DNA from: Flagellimonas sediminis
GTDB lineage: Bacteria > Bacteroidota > Bacteroidia > Flavobacteriales > Flavobacteriaceae
Length of the DNA stretch: 64,000 nt
Direction: 5' to 3'
Assembly (NCBI RefSeq): GCF_010500845.1
Contig: NZ_JAAAMI010000003.1
Span: forward strand, 242,885 to 306,884
The position numbers and the translations under genes were made by a program. Below, piece by piece: positions 16,207-25,012 of this stretch; position 1 is the stretch's first letter, and every line of letters starts with the position of its first letter. The notes beneath the pieces were generated by a model that saw only the letters and a list, made by a program, of their open reading frames with translations, searched no databases and had not been told where the DNA came from.

Positions 16207-18021
16207 ATGTCAGCTACTGCACACGAACACGGACACGAAGATCACGGGCATCATCATAAGGAGACCTTCGTAACCAAATATATCTTCAGTCAAGACCACA
16301 AGATGATATCCAAACAATATCTGATCACTGGTCTGATCATGGGATTCGTAGGTATTGCAATGTCATTGTTGTTTAGAATGCAATTGGCATGGCCCGGGGA
16401 GTCTTTCGGGATTTTCAAGGCTGTTTTGGGCAAATGGGCACCTGAAGGTGTTATGGATGCCGATATTTATTTGGCTTTGGTAACCATCCACGGTACGTTG
16501 ATGGTTTTCTTCGTATTGACACAGGGATTGAGCGGAACCTTCAGTAACTTACTCATTCCATTGCAGATCGGTGCAAGGGATATGGCCTCTGGTTTTATGA
16601 ACATGGTGTCTTACTGGATGTTCTTTGTTTCCAGTGTGATCATGATCATCTCATTGTTTGTTGAAGCAGGACCCGCAGCAGCCGGTTGGACCATTTATCC
16701 TCCATTGAGCGCATTGCCCATGGCACAGCCTGGTTCAGGAATGGGTATGACCCTTTGGCTGGTATCCATGGCTATATTTATTGCATCATCCCTATTAGGT
16801 TCGTTGAACTATATCGTTACGGTAATCAACTTGAGGACCAAGGGAATGTCCATGACACGTTTACCATTGACTATTTGGGCTTTCTTTGTGACCGCCATCA
16901 TCGGTGTGGTTTCTTTCCCAGTGTTGTTGTCCGCAGCGTTGTTGTTGATCATGGACAGAAGTTTTGGTACCTCTTTCTTCCTTTCGGATATTTTTATTCA
17001 AGGTGAAGTATTGCATTACCAAGGAGGATCCCCCGTATTGTATGAACATTTGTTTTGGTTCTTGGGACACCCTGAGGTATACATCGTATTGCTACCAGCT
17101 TTGGGTATTACTTCGGAAGTAATGTCTACCAACGCCAGAAAGCCTATCTTCGGATATAGGGCGATGGTGGCCTCTATTTTGGCCATTGCTTTCTTATCCA
17201 CAATCGTATGGGGTCACCACATGTTCGTATCAGGTATGAATCCGTTCTTGGGATCGGTATTTACCTTTACAACTTTGTTGATTGCGATTCCATCAGCGGT
17301 AAAGGCATTTAACTATATCACCACTCTTTGGAAGGGTAACCTCCAGTTGAACCCGGCAATGTTGTTCTCCATCGGATTGGTTTCTACTTTCATCACTGGT
17401 GGTCTTACAGGTATCATATTAGGTGACAGTACGTTGGATATCAACGTTCACGATACGTACTTCGTTGTTGCGCACTTCCATTTGGTAATGGGTATTTCGG
17501 CCCTTTACGGAATGTTTGCCGGTATTTACCACTGGTTCCCTAAAATGTTCCAAGGTAGGATGATGAACAAGAACTTAGGGTATGTACATTTCTGGATTAC
17601 CGCTATCTGTGCTTATGGGGTATTTTTCCCTATGCACTTTGTAGGTATGGCCGGTGTGCCAAGACGTTACTATGAGAACACTGCTTTCCCAATGTTCGAT
17701 GAATTGACCAATGTACAGGTATTGATGACCGTTTTCGCCATCATTGCAGGTCTGGCCCAGTTGATTTTCGTATATAACTTTATCAGCAGTATTTTCTACG
17801 GTAAAAAAGGACCTGTTAACCCATGGAGTTCCAATACATTGGAGTGGACTACTCCACAAGAGCACATTCATGGAAACTGGCCAGGGGAAATCCCCCACGT
17901 ATATCGTTGGGCTTACGATTACAGTAAGACCTATGAGAACGGGGAGTACATCATTGCAGGACAGGATTTCGTGCCACAGAACGTCCCCTTGCAGGATAAC
18001 GAGGAAGAACTCAACCACTAA
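16207..18021 (+). CDS. coxA: Cytochrome c oxidase subunit I
   Basis: This is the 604-residue catalytic subunit of an A-family haem-copper oxidase with twelve or more transmembrane helices. Active-site motifs are GHPEVYI (His288 and Tyr of the CuB-Tyr crosslink, with the Glu of the D channel), HH at 337-338 (CuB) and VAHFHLVMG near 421-429 (His ligands of haems a3 and a). The N-terminus carries a His-rich stretch (HEHGHEDHGHHHKE, residues 6-19) before the first helix. It reduces O2 to water and pumps protons. It is the last gene of the act-cox operon and is followed by a strong terminator; subunits III and IV are encoded 20 kb away. Confidence 0.96.
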   Translation: MSATAHEHGHEDHGHHHKETFVTKYIFSQDHKMISKQYLITGLIMGFVGIAMSLLFRMQLAWPGESFGIFKAVLGKWAPEGVMDADIYLALVTIHGTLMVFFVLTQGLSGTFSNLLIPLQIGARDMASGFMNMVSYWMFFVSSVIMIISLFVEAGPAAAGWTIYPPLSALPMAQPGSGMGMTLWLVSMAIFIASSLLGSLNYIVTVINLRTKGMSMTRLPLTIWAFFVTAIIGVVSFPVLLSAALLLIMDRSFGTSFFLSDIFIQGEVLHYQGGSPVLYEHLFWFLGHPEVYIVLLPALGITSEVMSTNARKPIFGYRAMVASILAIAFLSTIVWGHHMFVSGMNPFLGSVFTFTTLLIAIPSAVKAFNYITTLWKGNLQLNPAMLFSIGLVSTFITGGLTGIILGDSTLDINVHDTYFVVAHFHLVMGISALYGMFAGIYHWFPKMFQGRMMNKNLGYVHFWITAICAYGVFFPMHFVGMAGVPRRYYENTAFPMFDELTNVQVLMTVFAIIAGLAQLIFVYNFISSIFYGKKGPVNPWSSNTLEWTTPQEHIHGNWPGEIPHVYRWAYDYSKTYENGEYIIAGQDFVPQNVPLQDNEEELNH

Positions 18022-18041
18022 TAAGTTGAACCAAATACAGC

Positions 18042-18067
18042 GCCCATCCTTTAGGATGGGCTTTTTT
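18042..18067 (+). terminator. Intrinsic terminator of the act-cox operon
   Basis: GCCCATCC (18042-18049), loop TTTA and GGATGGGC (18054-18061) form a perfect 8-bp stem followed by six T residues. It ends the operon 20 nt after the coxA stop codon. Confidence 0.92.
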
Positions 18068-18136
18068 GTTTGTAGTGCTCTGATATGTATATAATTATAA
18101 TATCTTTAGGCAACCGATACCCCAAAACAATTCACT

Positions 18137-18961
18137 GTGAAAAAGATAATTCTGCTATTGATCGCGCTCCTGCCCTTGTTTTCCATGGGGCAACGAAAAC
18201 CTAAGATAAAGGGAAGCCGCATTGTTACCGAAGTGAGTGAGGAACTGCCCTCGTTCAATGCCATTGTGCTCAATGATAATTTGGATATTGTCCTCGAAAG
18301 ATCATACGGACCGGGTTATCGTGTTGTGGCGGATGATAATTTGATTGACATCCTAAAATTCAATGTGCAGGATAGTACATTGATTATCAGTTCCTATTAT
18401 GATGTTACCGCAAAAAAACAGTTTGATATCACCATCAACTATACCGATTTAAGGGCTATAACCCTAAAGGATGGCAGTGTCGTTTCAAAGGATATCATAG
18501 AAAGCGATGAGCTTTTTGTAGATGGTTTCAATCAGACCAGATTGGATATCAAGGCAAATGCGGCCGTTATGGATATCAATTTGGAAGATAACAGCAAGGG
18601 TAATTTCAATGTGGATGTGGATTCGTTGAACATTAGTATGGGCCACAGGGCAGAGGCTTTTGTATATGCGGTGAATGAAACCGGGTTGGTAGATCTGGAA
18701 GGAAATGCGACCTTGGCCATTGAAGGTACCTCGGATAGGATTCAGGCCAAGTTAATGGGCGACGCCAAATTGAAGGGTGAAAAAATGGAAGTGGGCAACC
18801 TGATCCTCACTATGGAGAACGATCCCAGTGCTTGGGTATATGCCTTTCGAGACCTTGAACTCAGCATTAAGGGAAATTCCAAGGTATACCTCTATGGAAC
18901 CCCTCAAATAACCGTTCTTGAATTTTTGGATACTTCGCAGCTCATCAAAAAGATGGAATGA
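18137..18961 (+). CDS. Exported DUF2807 (head GIN domain) protein
   Basis: The 274-residue product starts with GTG at 18137 and a signal peptide (MKKIILLLIALLPLFSMGQ). The rest is a repetitive beta-rich protein typical of DUF2807: NAIVLNDNLDIVLERS, then SLNISMGHRAEAFVYAVNET and GNATLAIEGTSDRIQAKLMG. This family forms right-handed beta solenoids and is common in Bacteroidota; the function is not established, with envelope or adhesin-like roles suggested. It has a weak -7 motif (TATCTTTA, 18101-18108) and is flanked by a terminator and ruvB, so it is probably monocistronic. Confidence 0.8.
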   Translation: MKKIILLLIALLPLFSMGQRKPKIKGSRIVTEVSEELPSFNAIVLNDNLDIVLERSYGPGYRVVADDNLIDILKFNVQDSTLIISSYYDVTAKKQFDITINYTDLRAITLKDGSVVSKDIIESDELFVDGFNQTRLDIKANAAVMDINLEDNSKGNFNVDVDSLNISMGHRAEAFVYAVNETGLVDLEGNATLAIEGTSDRIQAKLMGDAKLKGEKMEVGNLILTMENDPSAWVYAFRDLELSIKGNSKVYLYGTPQITVLEFLDTSQLIKKME

Positions 18962-19027
18962 ACTTGGTTGCCTAAAGTACTTATTTTTCATTCCTCGAAG
19001 AATGTTTCCTGCCATGTCGTTTTGGAC

Positions 19028-19035
19028 TATATTTG
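19028..19035 (+). promoter_or_regulatory. -7 element just before ruvB
   Basis: TATATTTG at 19028-19035 matches TAnnTTTG exactly, with a weak TTT about 20 nt upstream. Only 7 nt separate it from the ruvB ATG at 19043, so the predicted transcript would start at or next to the start codon. Confidence 0.45.
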
Positions 19036-19042
19036 TTAAGCG

Positions 19043-20065
19043 ATGAACGAACATTTAGACCCAACAGCGGATAATTTTAGCCAAGAAGAACTCGATATTG
19101 AAAGGGCATTACGGCCCATTTCTTTTGATGATTTTACCGGGCAGGCACAGGTATTGGAAAACCTGAAGGTGTTCGTGCAGGCGGCCAATCTTCGTGGTGA
19201 AGCCTTGGACCATACCCTTTTTCACGGTCCTCCCGGATTGGGGAAGACTACCTTGGCCCACATTCTGGCCAACGAGCTTGGAGTGAACATCAAAGTGACC
19301 TCTGGCCCCGTATTGGACAAACCGGGTGATTTGGCGGGTCTATTGACCAACTTGGAGGAACGCGATGTGCTTTTCATTGACGAGATACATAGATTGAGTC
19401 CCATTGTGGAAGAATACCTGTATTCCGCCATGGAAGATTACAAGATTGACATCATGATCGAAACGGGACCCAATGCCCGAAGCGTTCAGATAAACCTGAA
19501 CCCGTTTACCTTGATTGGAGCAACAACGCGATCAGGTTTGCTGACGGCCCCCATGCGGGCTAGGTTCGGTATCCAAAGTCGATTGGAATATTATAATACC
19601 GAATTGTTGTCCACCATTGTAGAGCGAAGTGCTGAGATTTTAAAAGTGCCCATTTCCCAAGAGGCCGCCATTGAAATTGCGGGACGGAGCAGGGGCACCC
19701 CTAGGATTTGTAATGCTTTGTTGAGACGGGTAAGGGATTTTGCCCAGATCAAAGGAAATGGCAGCATCGATATTGGTATTTCACAATTTGGTCTTAAGGC
19801 GTTGAACGTGGATGCCCATGGCCTTGATGAAATGGACAATAAGATATTGGCCACCATCATCGATAAGTTTAAGGGTGGTCCGGTGGGGATTACGACCTTG
19901 GCCACTGCGGTTTCGGAAAGTGCCGAGACCATTGAAGAAGTGTACGAACCTTTCCTGATCCAACAAGGATTTATCATGCGTACTCCGCGAGGGCGTGAGG
20001 TTACCGAATTGGCGTACAAACACTTGGGAAGGATCAAAGGAGGCGTTCAGGGAGGTCTTTTTTAA
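19043..20065 (+). CDS. ruvB: Holliday junction branch migration ATPase RuvB
   Basis: The 340-residue protein has the complete RuvB architecture: N-terminal [13 protein letters not shown], Walker [12 protein letters not shown] near 54-64, Walker B with [15 protein letters not shown] near 113-127, sensor segment [19 protein letters not shown], and a C-terminal winged-helix domain ([18 protein letters not shown]). RuvB hexamers drive branch migration of Holliday junctions together with RuvA, which is encoded 7 kb downstream at 27347. The start is supported by the usual flavobacterial N-terminus. Confidence 0.97.
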   Translation: MNEHLDPTADNFSQEELDIERALRPISFDDFTGQAQVLENLKVFVQAANLRGEALDHTLFHGPPGLGKTTLAHILANELGVNIKVTSGPVLDKPGDLAGLLTNLEERDVLFIDEIHRLSPIVEEYLYSAMEDYKIDIMIETGPNARSVQINLNPFTLIGATTRSGLLTAPMRARFGIQSRLEYYNTELLSTIVERSAEILKVPISQEAAIEIAGRSRGTPRICNALLRRVRDFAQIKGNGSIDIGISQFGLKALNVDAHGLDEMDNKILATIIDKFKGGPVGITTLATAVSESAETIEEVYEPFLIQQGFIMRTPRGREVTELAYKHLGRIKGGVQGGLF

Positions 20066-20271
20066 AAACTTCTTTCATTTTAGGCAGGCGTCAAAAGTGT
20101 TAAAAAATCCATTTCTTTTTTGTATCTTACATAGTACTTTGTTTATCAGTGGTTTAGGTGTTTTTAGAATCAATTTTTGACTATTCCATGATGGAAAAAC
20201 AAGGTGCTAGTCCCCAATTTTACGTTTAGAACTGAATTTCTTTTGAATGATGGTCGCAACCTTTTTACCTC

Positions 20272-21348
20272 ATGGGTGAACCAATAAAGAACACGAAACC
20301 ATCGCACTTGGAAGATGGGCATGCACTTTCCCTTCAGATCAAAAAGCTTGGCCTTAAAGTCGGAGTTGGAATGGGGATGATCATGCTTCTTTCGTTTGTC
20401 ATTTTGATGTTGCGTTTTGGAGCCTTGGATGGGTTGCTTTCCACAGAAGCGATATCGGAAAGTATGGTATATGGTGAATATGACGTCAACCAACTAACCG
20501 CTTCTGCTGAAAACGACCTGATCAAAAAAGGCTTTGAAATTTTCAGGAATACCCCGCTGCATATTGGTCCCAAACAAACCGATAGCAATCAAATATTTGC
20601 AGGCAACAATTTGGCCTGTGCCAGTTGCCACTTGAATGGAGGAACCCAGCTTTTTGCGGCTCCTGTTATTGGTGTGGTCAAACGTTTTCCGCAGTATCGT
20701 GGCCGTGAAGACAAAATAGGAACCATCCAGCAACGGATAAACGGCTGCATGGAACGGAGCATGAACGGCAGGATGATGCCAGAGGACAACGAAGCCATGG
20801 TGGCCTTGGTGGCATATATGGATTGGTTGGGAAGAACGACTCCCCCAGATGGAAAGATTGAAGGTCAAGGTTTCGTGACCTTGGAACTACCTAACCGGGC
20901 CGTGGATTTGGAGCATGGCAAAAAAGTATTTGACCAACAATGTACGGTTTGCCATGGAGCGGACGGTCAAGGCCAGAAAATGGCCGATAGCGATTTGTAC
21001 CTTTACCCACCCCTGTGGGGCCCGGATTCCTATAACAATGGAGCCGGAATGACCCGTGTCATCACCGCCGCAGAATTTATTAAGGCCAATATGCCCTTTG
21101 GCACTACATACGAAAACCCAATTTTGACGGATGAAGAAGCCTATGACGTGGCCGGGTTCATCAACCAGCAGCTTCGGCCCTCCAAGGCCAATCGGGAAGC
21201 CGACTTTCCAAATCTTCTTAAAAAACCTGTCTCCACGCCCTACGGCCCATACGTGGATCCTTTCTCAGAGGAACAGCATCAGCTGGGACCATTCCAACCC
21301 ATTATGGAATTCTACCAAAAGGAGTATCAGCTCAAAAAAACCAAATAA
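20272..21348 (+). CDS. Dihaem cytochrome c, TsdA-like (thiosulfate dehydrogenase family)
   Basis: The 358-residue protein has an N-terminal membrane anchor (about 30-50, GVGMGMIMLLSFVILMLRFG) and two cytochrome c domains. Haem sites are CASCH at 116 and CTVCHG at 224. The order IFRNTPL...LACASCHLNGG...RINGCMERSMNGRM...YMDWLGR, then PPLWGPDSYNNGAGM and FIKANMPFGTT, follows TsdA, which oxidises thiosulfate to tetrathionate or reduces tetrathionate. Cys159 in INGC sits where TsdA has a conserved Cys reported as a haem ligand, so the active-site type looks preserved; this placement is from memory of the family. It is followed after 12 nt by a Tat-exported DsrE-like gene. The substrate is unproven; tetrathionate or another sulfur compound is possible. 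Confidence 0.78.
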   Translation: MGEPIKNTKPSHLEDGHALSLQIKKLGLKVGVGMGMIMLLSFVILMLRFGALDGLLSTEAISESMVYGEYDVNQLTASAENDLIKKGFEIFRNTPLHIGPKQTDSNQIFAGNNLACASCHLNGGTQLFAAPVIGVVKRFPQYRGREDKIGTIQQRINGCMERSMNGRMMPEDNEAMVALVAYMDWLGRTTPPDGKIEGQGFVTLELPNRAVDLEHGKKVFDQQCTVCHGADGQGQKMADSDLYLYPPLWGPDSYNNGAGMTRVITAAEFIKANMPFGTTYENPILTDEEAYDVAGFINQQLRPSKANREADFPNLLKKPVSTPYGPYVDPFSEEQHQLGPFQPIMEFYQKEYQLKKTK

Positions 21349-21360
21349 ACACAATTAATA

Positions 21361-22038
21361 ATGGAAACAACAAATGCAACATCGCGAAGAAAGTTTATGG
21401 GAGCGATGATGCTGGGTGCCACTGCATCCACATTATCGGCTTTTTCCAATCCTGCGTTGACAGGAATGGCAGATTTTTCACATTCAATAATGAATGATGC
21501 AGAGGCTTGGATGAAAACCATTAAGGGAAGCCACCGTGTAGTGTACGACGGTTCTTATCCCCACAAAGGATTTCCGATTATATGGAATTGGGCCTACTAC
21601 TTGTCCAACAATGAGATGGGGTCGCCAGATATTGATGTAACGGCTATGACGGTTTTACGCCATGATGGTATTCCCTTGGCTTTACATGATGACCTCTGGA
21701 AAAAATATCCCCTTGGGGAAATGTTCCATGTTAAAAAGGCGGATGGTACCGTTTACGATCGAAACCCCTATTACGAACCGCAAGAAGGAGATTTTCCACT
21801 TCCAATGATACAGGGTATCAAGGATATGATAGGTAGGGGAGCTATGTTCTGTGTTTGTAATTTGGCTTTGAACGTGTACAGCAGTTTTGCTGCCCAGGCC
21901 GCAGGTAAAGATCCTGGTGAAGTATACGAGGAGTGGAAGGCTGCCGTGTTACCCGGAATCCAGATTGTACCTTCAGGAGTTTGGGCATTGGGGAGGGCCC
22001 AGGAGGAAGGATGTGGTTATATTTTTGCAGGAGAGTAA
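21361..22038 (+). CDS. Tat-exported DsrE-like protein
   Basis: The 225-residue product begins with a twin-arginine signal (TSRRKFMGAMMLGATASTLSA). The mature part has alternating strands and helices of a DsrE/DsrF-type fold, with YDGSYPHKGFPIIWNWAYYL, MTVLRHDGIPLALHDDLW, and a Cys pair C164-x-C166 in GAMFCVCNLALNVYSS where DsrE proteins hold their active-site Cys. A third Cys (218) is near the end in EEGCGYI. It lies between the TsdA-like cytochrome and a second DsrE-like protein. A role in periplasmic sulfur transfer is inferred from fold and context; I do not know a characterised close relative. Confidence 0.6.
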   Translation: METTNATSRRKFMGAMMLGATASTLSAFSNPALTGMADFSHSIMNDAEAWMKTIKGSHRVVYDGSYPHKGFPIIWNWAYYLSNNEMGSPDIDVTAMTVLRHDGIPLALHDDLWKKYPLGEMFHVKKADGTVYDRNPYYEPQEGDFPLPMIQGIKDMIGRGAMFCVCNLALNVYSSFAAQAAGKDPGEVYEEWKAAVLPGIQIVPSGVWALGRAQEEGCGYIFAGE

Positions 22039-22048
22039 AGGTGAAATC

Positions 22049-22459
22049 ATGAGAACATTCGTTTTATTCGTTTGCCTTTTAATGACAGGTTTGCTTTCTG
22101 CACAGAAAGAACCCATAAAGGTAGTTTTTGATGTAACCAGCGCCAATCCGGAAGTCCATCGGACTGCAGCCAAGCATTTACGGTTGATGGCCGAGGCCTA
22201 TCCCGATTCCCAATTTGAAATGGTCATTTACAGTGGTGCCATTGAAATGGTGGATAAAAAAGCTTCCGTAGCTGGGGAAACCCTGACCGAAATGGTAAAA
22301 AGGGACAATGTATCGGTGGTGGTCTGTGAGCAGACCATGAAACGCCATAAGATGGTACATGATGATCTGATTCCTGGAGTGGGCTCTGTCCCGGACGGGA
22401 TTTTTGAAATCGTGATGAAACAGCAGGAAGGTTGGGGGTACATCAAGGAAGTGAACTGA
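22049..22459 (+). CDS. Exported DsrE-family protein
   Basis: From ATG 22049 the product is 136 residues with a signal peptide (MRTFVLFVCLLMTGLLSAQ). The mature domain is a compact DsrE-like fold: IKVVFDVTSANPEVHRTAAK, a Cys at 93 in VSVVVCEQTMKR (the usual active-site position), and GVGSVPDGIFEIVMKQQEGW at the end. Its C-terminus resembles that of the preceding Tat-exported protein (GVWALGRAQEEGCGYI against GIFEIVMKQQEGWGYI), so the two are probably distant paralogues. The frame is open further upstream inside the previous gene, but the signal peptide fixes the start. It begins 10 nt after the preceding stop. Confidence 0.75.
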   Translation: MRTFVLFVCLLMTGLLSAQKEPIKVVFDVTSANPEVHRTAAKHLRLMAEAYPDSQFEMVIYSGAIEMVDKKASVAGETLTEMVKRDNVSVVVCEQTMKRHKMVHDDLIPGVGSVPDGIFEIVMKQQEGWGYIKEVN

Positions 22460-22464
22460 ATGTA

Positions 22465-22496
22465 TTTTTAGTTCATCCGAATATCTGCTAACTTTA
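22465..22496 (+). promoter_or_regulatory. Promoter just before queG
   Basis: TTTTT (22465-22469), 19 nt, and TAACTTTA (22489-22496) resemble TTTG-N19-TAnnTTTG. Only 4 nt separate the -7 element from the queG ATG at 22501. Confidence 0.4.
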
Positions 22497-22500
22497 GGGC

Positions 22501-23421
22501 ATGAACGCCACCCAATGGACACAACAAATCAAGACCGAGGCCAAACGCCTCGGTTTTTTGTCGTGCGGTATTTCCAAAGCTGGTTTTTTGGAAATTGAAG
22601 CTCCCAGACTGGAAAAATGGCTCAACCAGAACATGCATGGCGAAATGAGGTATATGGAAAACCATTTTGACAAACGTTTGGACCCCACCAAATTGGTGGA
22701 AGGCTCCAAATCGGTCATTTCCCTGTTGTTGAATTATTTTCCTTCCGAAAGCCAGAATCCAGATGCGTACAAAATTTCCAAATACGCTTATGGTACCGAT
22801 TATCACTTTGTGATAAAGGATAAACTGAAACAATTGCTCCATTTCATTCAAGAGGAAATTGGGGAGGTGCACGGGCGTGCCTTTGTAGATTCGGCACCCG
22901 TTTTGGACAAGGCATGGGCAGCCAAAAGTGGTTTGGGTTGGATCGGCAAAAACAGTAATCTGTTGACCCAGCAAGTAGGGTCTTTTTACTTTATCGCCGA
23001 ACTTATTGTAGATCTAGAGTTGGATTATGACACGCCGGTAACGGATCATTGCGGAACCTGCACGGCTTGTATCGATGCATGTCCTACCCAAGCCATCGTG
23101 GAACCTTATGTAGTGGATGGTAGTAAGTGCATATCCTATTTTACTATCGAATTGAAAAATGAAATCCCATCCGAGTTTCATGGAAAATTGGACGATTGGA
23201 TGTTCGGTTGTGATGTGTGCCAGGATGTTTGCCCATGGAACCGCTTTTCAGCCCCACACCAGGAACCACTTTTCAACCCCAATCCGGATTTGCTTAACTA
23301 TTCCAAAAAGGATTGGGAAGAAATTACCGAGGAAGTTTTTCAGGAAATTTTCAAGAAATCAGCCGTGAAACGAACCAAATGGGAAGGATTAAGGCGAAAT
23401 ATTACATTTTTGAAGGAGTGA
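22501..23421 (+). CDS. queG: Epoxyqueuosine reductase QueG
   Basis: The 306-residue protein matches QueG, the cobalamin- and Fe-S-dependent enzyme that performs the last step of queuosine synthesis in tRNA. It shows [17 protein letters not shown] near 43-59, [20 protein letters not shown] near 130-149 and two ferredoxin-type cysteine groups, [12 protein letters not shown] at 184-195 and [10 protein letters not shown] at 237-246. The length is near that of short QueG forms, without the C-terminal HEAT repeats of longer ones. Flanking genes do not belong to the pathway. Confidence 0.93.
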   Translation: MNATQWTQQIKTEAKRLGFLSCGISKAGFLEIEAPRLEKWLNQNMHGEMRYMENHFDKRLDPTKLVEGSKSVISLLLNYFPSESQNPDAYKISKYAYGTDYHFVIKDKLKQLLHFIQEEIGEVHGRAFVDSAPVLDKAWAAKSGLGWIGKNSNLLTQQVGSFYFIAELIVDLELDYDTPVTDHCGTCTACIDACPTQAIVEPYVVDGSKCISYFTIELKNEIPSEFHGKLDDWMFGCDVCQDVCPWNRFSAPHQEPLFNPNPDLLNYSKKDWEEITEEVFQEIFKKSAVKRTKWEGLRRNITFLKE

Positions 23422-23457
23422 TTGCCATGAAAGATGGTTTGTTTTCAAATTAAAAGG

Positions 23458-23516
23458 CTTGAAATAACGAAAAATGCTATATTAACACACATATTTTGAT
23501 AAATTCACATTTCAAG
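23458..23516. promoter_or_regulatory. Spaced inverted repeat upstream of the sugar transporter
   Basis: CTTGAAAT (23458-23465) and ATTTCAAG (23509-23516) are perfect 8-bp inverted copies 43 nt apart, in the AT-rich gap before the transporter gene at 23551. It may be a paired operator, but an 8-bp match in AT-rich DNA can arise by chance. Confidence 0.3.
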
Positions 23517-23550
23517 ATATATGCTGTAGAAAATTAACCAAACTCAGACT

Positions 23551-24876
23551 ATGCTCAACAGAATAAAACCCAAACTCAGCTTTTGGCAAATCTTCAATAT
23601 GAACGTTGGGTTTCTTGGAATCCAATATAGCTTTGGCTTGCAACAAAGTGCAATCAATCCCATTTTTCTATTTCTTGGGGCAAAAGAGGAAATCCTTCCC
23701 ATTTTGAATATTGCGGGGCCGGTTACTGGATTGGTGATTCAACCTTTGATAGGGGCTATTTCAGATAAGACTTGGTCACCACGTTGGGGTAGAAGAAAAC
23801 CCTTCTTTCTGATAGGTGCCCTTATGGGTAGTTTGTGTCTTTTTGCCTTTCCGTTAAGTCCCGCCCTTTGGTTTGCCGTTGGTCTCCTATGGATTTTGGA
23901 TGTGGGCAACAACATGGCCATGGAGCCTTACCGTGCTTTTGTAGGCGATAAATTGCCCGATGAACAATTGAGCATGGGATACCAAATGCAAAGTTTATTT
24001 GTTGGGGCGGGAATCTTGTTGGCCAATGCCTCGCTCTTTTTGTTCCAGGATTGGTTTGGTGGGGGTCAGGATATTGAAGGGACCATTCCGAAATGGCTAT
24101 ACTATTCGTTCTTTATTGGGTCGTTTCTTTCCATTGCGACCATTTCATGGTCCGTATTCAAAACTCCAGAAATTCCACCAACGGATGCTGAGTTGGAAGA
24201 AATCAACAGGCATAAAAATCTACCTTTTGCCGAAAGGTTTAAGATGCCGTTTGTGGAAATTAGGCACGCAGTTAAGGAAATGCCCGGATTTATGTGGCGA
24301 CTTTCGGCCGTATACCTCTTTCAATGGTATGCCCTTTTTGTGTATTGGCAGTTTATAACGCCATTGTTCCGGGTGACCATGGGATATGGTACTTCCGAAG
24401 CGGCGGCCCAAGCGGCCAAAATGAGTACCACTTACAATGTGGTCACAGCGGTCGTAGCTTTGATCTTGGTGCCGCTTACCCTTCGGTTTGGAGGCAAAAA
24501 AGTCTATGCCCTCAGTCTTTTTGGCACCGCCATTGCCTTGATATCCATTCCTTACATTTCGGATCCTGTTTTTGTGTTGTTCCCCATGGTGTTGTTCGGT
24601 ATTGGGTGGGCGGCCATGATGGGGATTCCCTATAGTATGGTATCCAAAATTGTTCCACAAGAACGAAGGGGGGTATATATGGGCATTTTGAATATGATGA
24701 TTGTAATCCCGATGGGAATCCAAACAGTATCCTTCGGTCCCATATTCAAGAATTTTTTAGGGGCAAACTCCGTAAATGTGATGCTTTTTGCCGGGACATT
24801 TTTTGTGATCGCCGGACTTTTGGCCACCCGGTTGAACATGCCCAAAGACCCAAACAAATCCAGAATCGGGTTATAA
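23551..24876 (+). CDS. MFS sugar transporter, SLC45/GPH-like
   Basis: The 441-residue protein has about twelve transmembrane helices and the MFS loop motif: GPVTGLVIQPLIGAISDKTW and then RWGRRKPFFLIGALMGS. It belongs to the group of MFS carriers related to SLC45 sucrose/maltose transporters, found in Bacteroidota near alpha-glucoside genes. No glycosidase gene or regulator lies next to it here, so the substrate is unknown. An inverted repeat stands upstream. The ATG at 23551 precedes a cytoplasmic segment KPKLSFWQIFNMN typical of this subgroup. Confidence 0.82.
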   Translation: MLNRIKPKLSFWQIFNMNVGFLGIQYSFGLQQSAINPIFLFLGAKEEILPILNIAGPVTGLVIQPLIGAISDKTWSPRWGRRKPFFLIGALMGSLCLFAFPLSPALWFAVGLLWILDVGNNMAMEPYRAFVGDKLPDEQLSMGYQMQSLFVGAGILLANASLFLFQDWFGGGQDIEGTIPKWLYYSFFIGSFLSIATISWSVFKTPEIPPTDAELEEINRHKNLPFAERFKMPFVEIRHAVKEMPGFMWRLSAVYLFQWYALFVYWQFITPLFRVTMGYGTSEAAAQAAKMSTTYNVVTAVVALILVPLTLRFGGKKVYALSLFGTAIALISIPYISDPVFVLFPMVLFGIGWAAMMGIPYSMVSKIVPQERRGVYMGILNMMIVIPMGIQTVSFGPIFKNFLGANSVNVMLFAGTFFVIAGLLATRLNMPKDPNKSRIGL

Positions 24877-24985
24877 CTTTCAGGATGCCAATCAAATACC
24901 GTCCCATTTGCATTTCAGGTCCATTTGGGTAATATGATATAAATATTTGATTGTCGTAATGTTCCCTAAAAATATCGGAATGCCC

Positions 24986-24993
24986 TAACTTTA
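24986..24993 (+). promoter_or_regulatory. -7 element before maeB
   Basis: TAACTTTA (24986-24993) approximates TAnnTTTG with the last base changed. The predicted start near 25000 is 13 nt before the maeB ATG. The -33 element is not clear. Confidence 0.3.
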
Positions 24994-25012
24994 CCGATTC
25001 ATTGGCTAACTT

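Noticed and set aside
21887..22048. N-terminal extension of the second DsrE-like gene into the previous gene
   Set aside because: It would bury a clear signal peptide that begins at ATG 22049.
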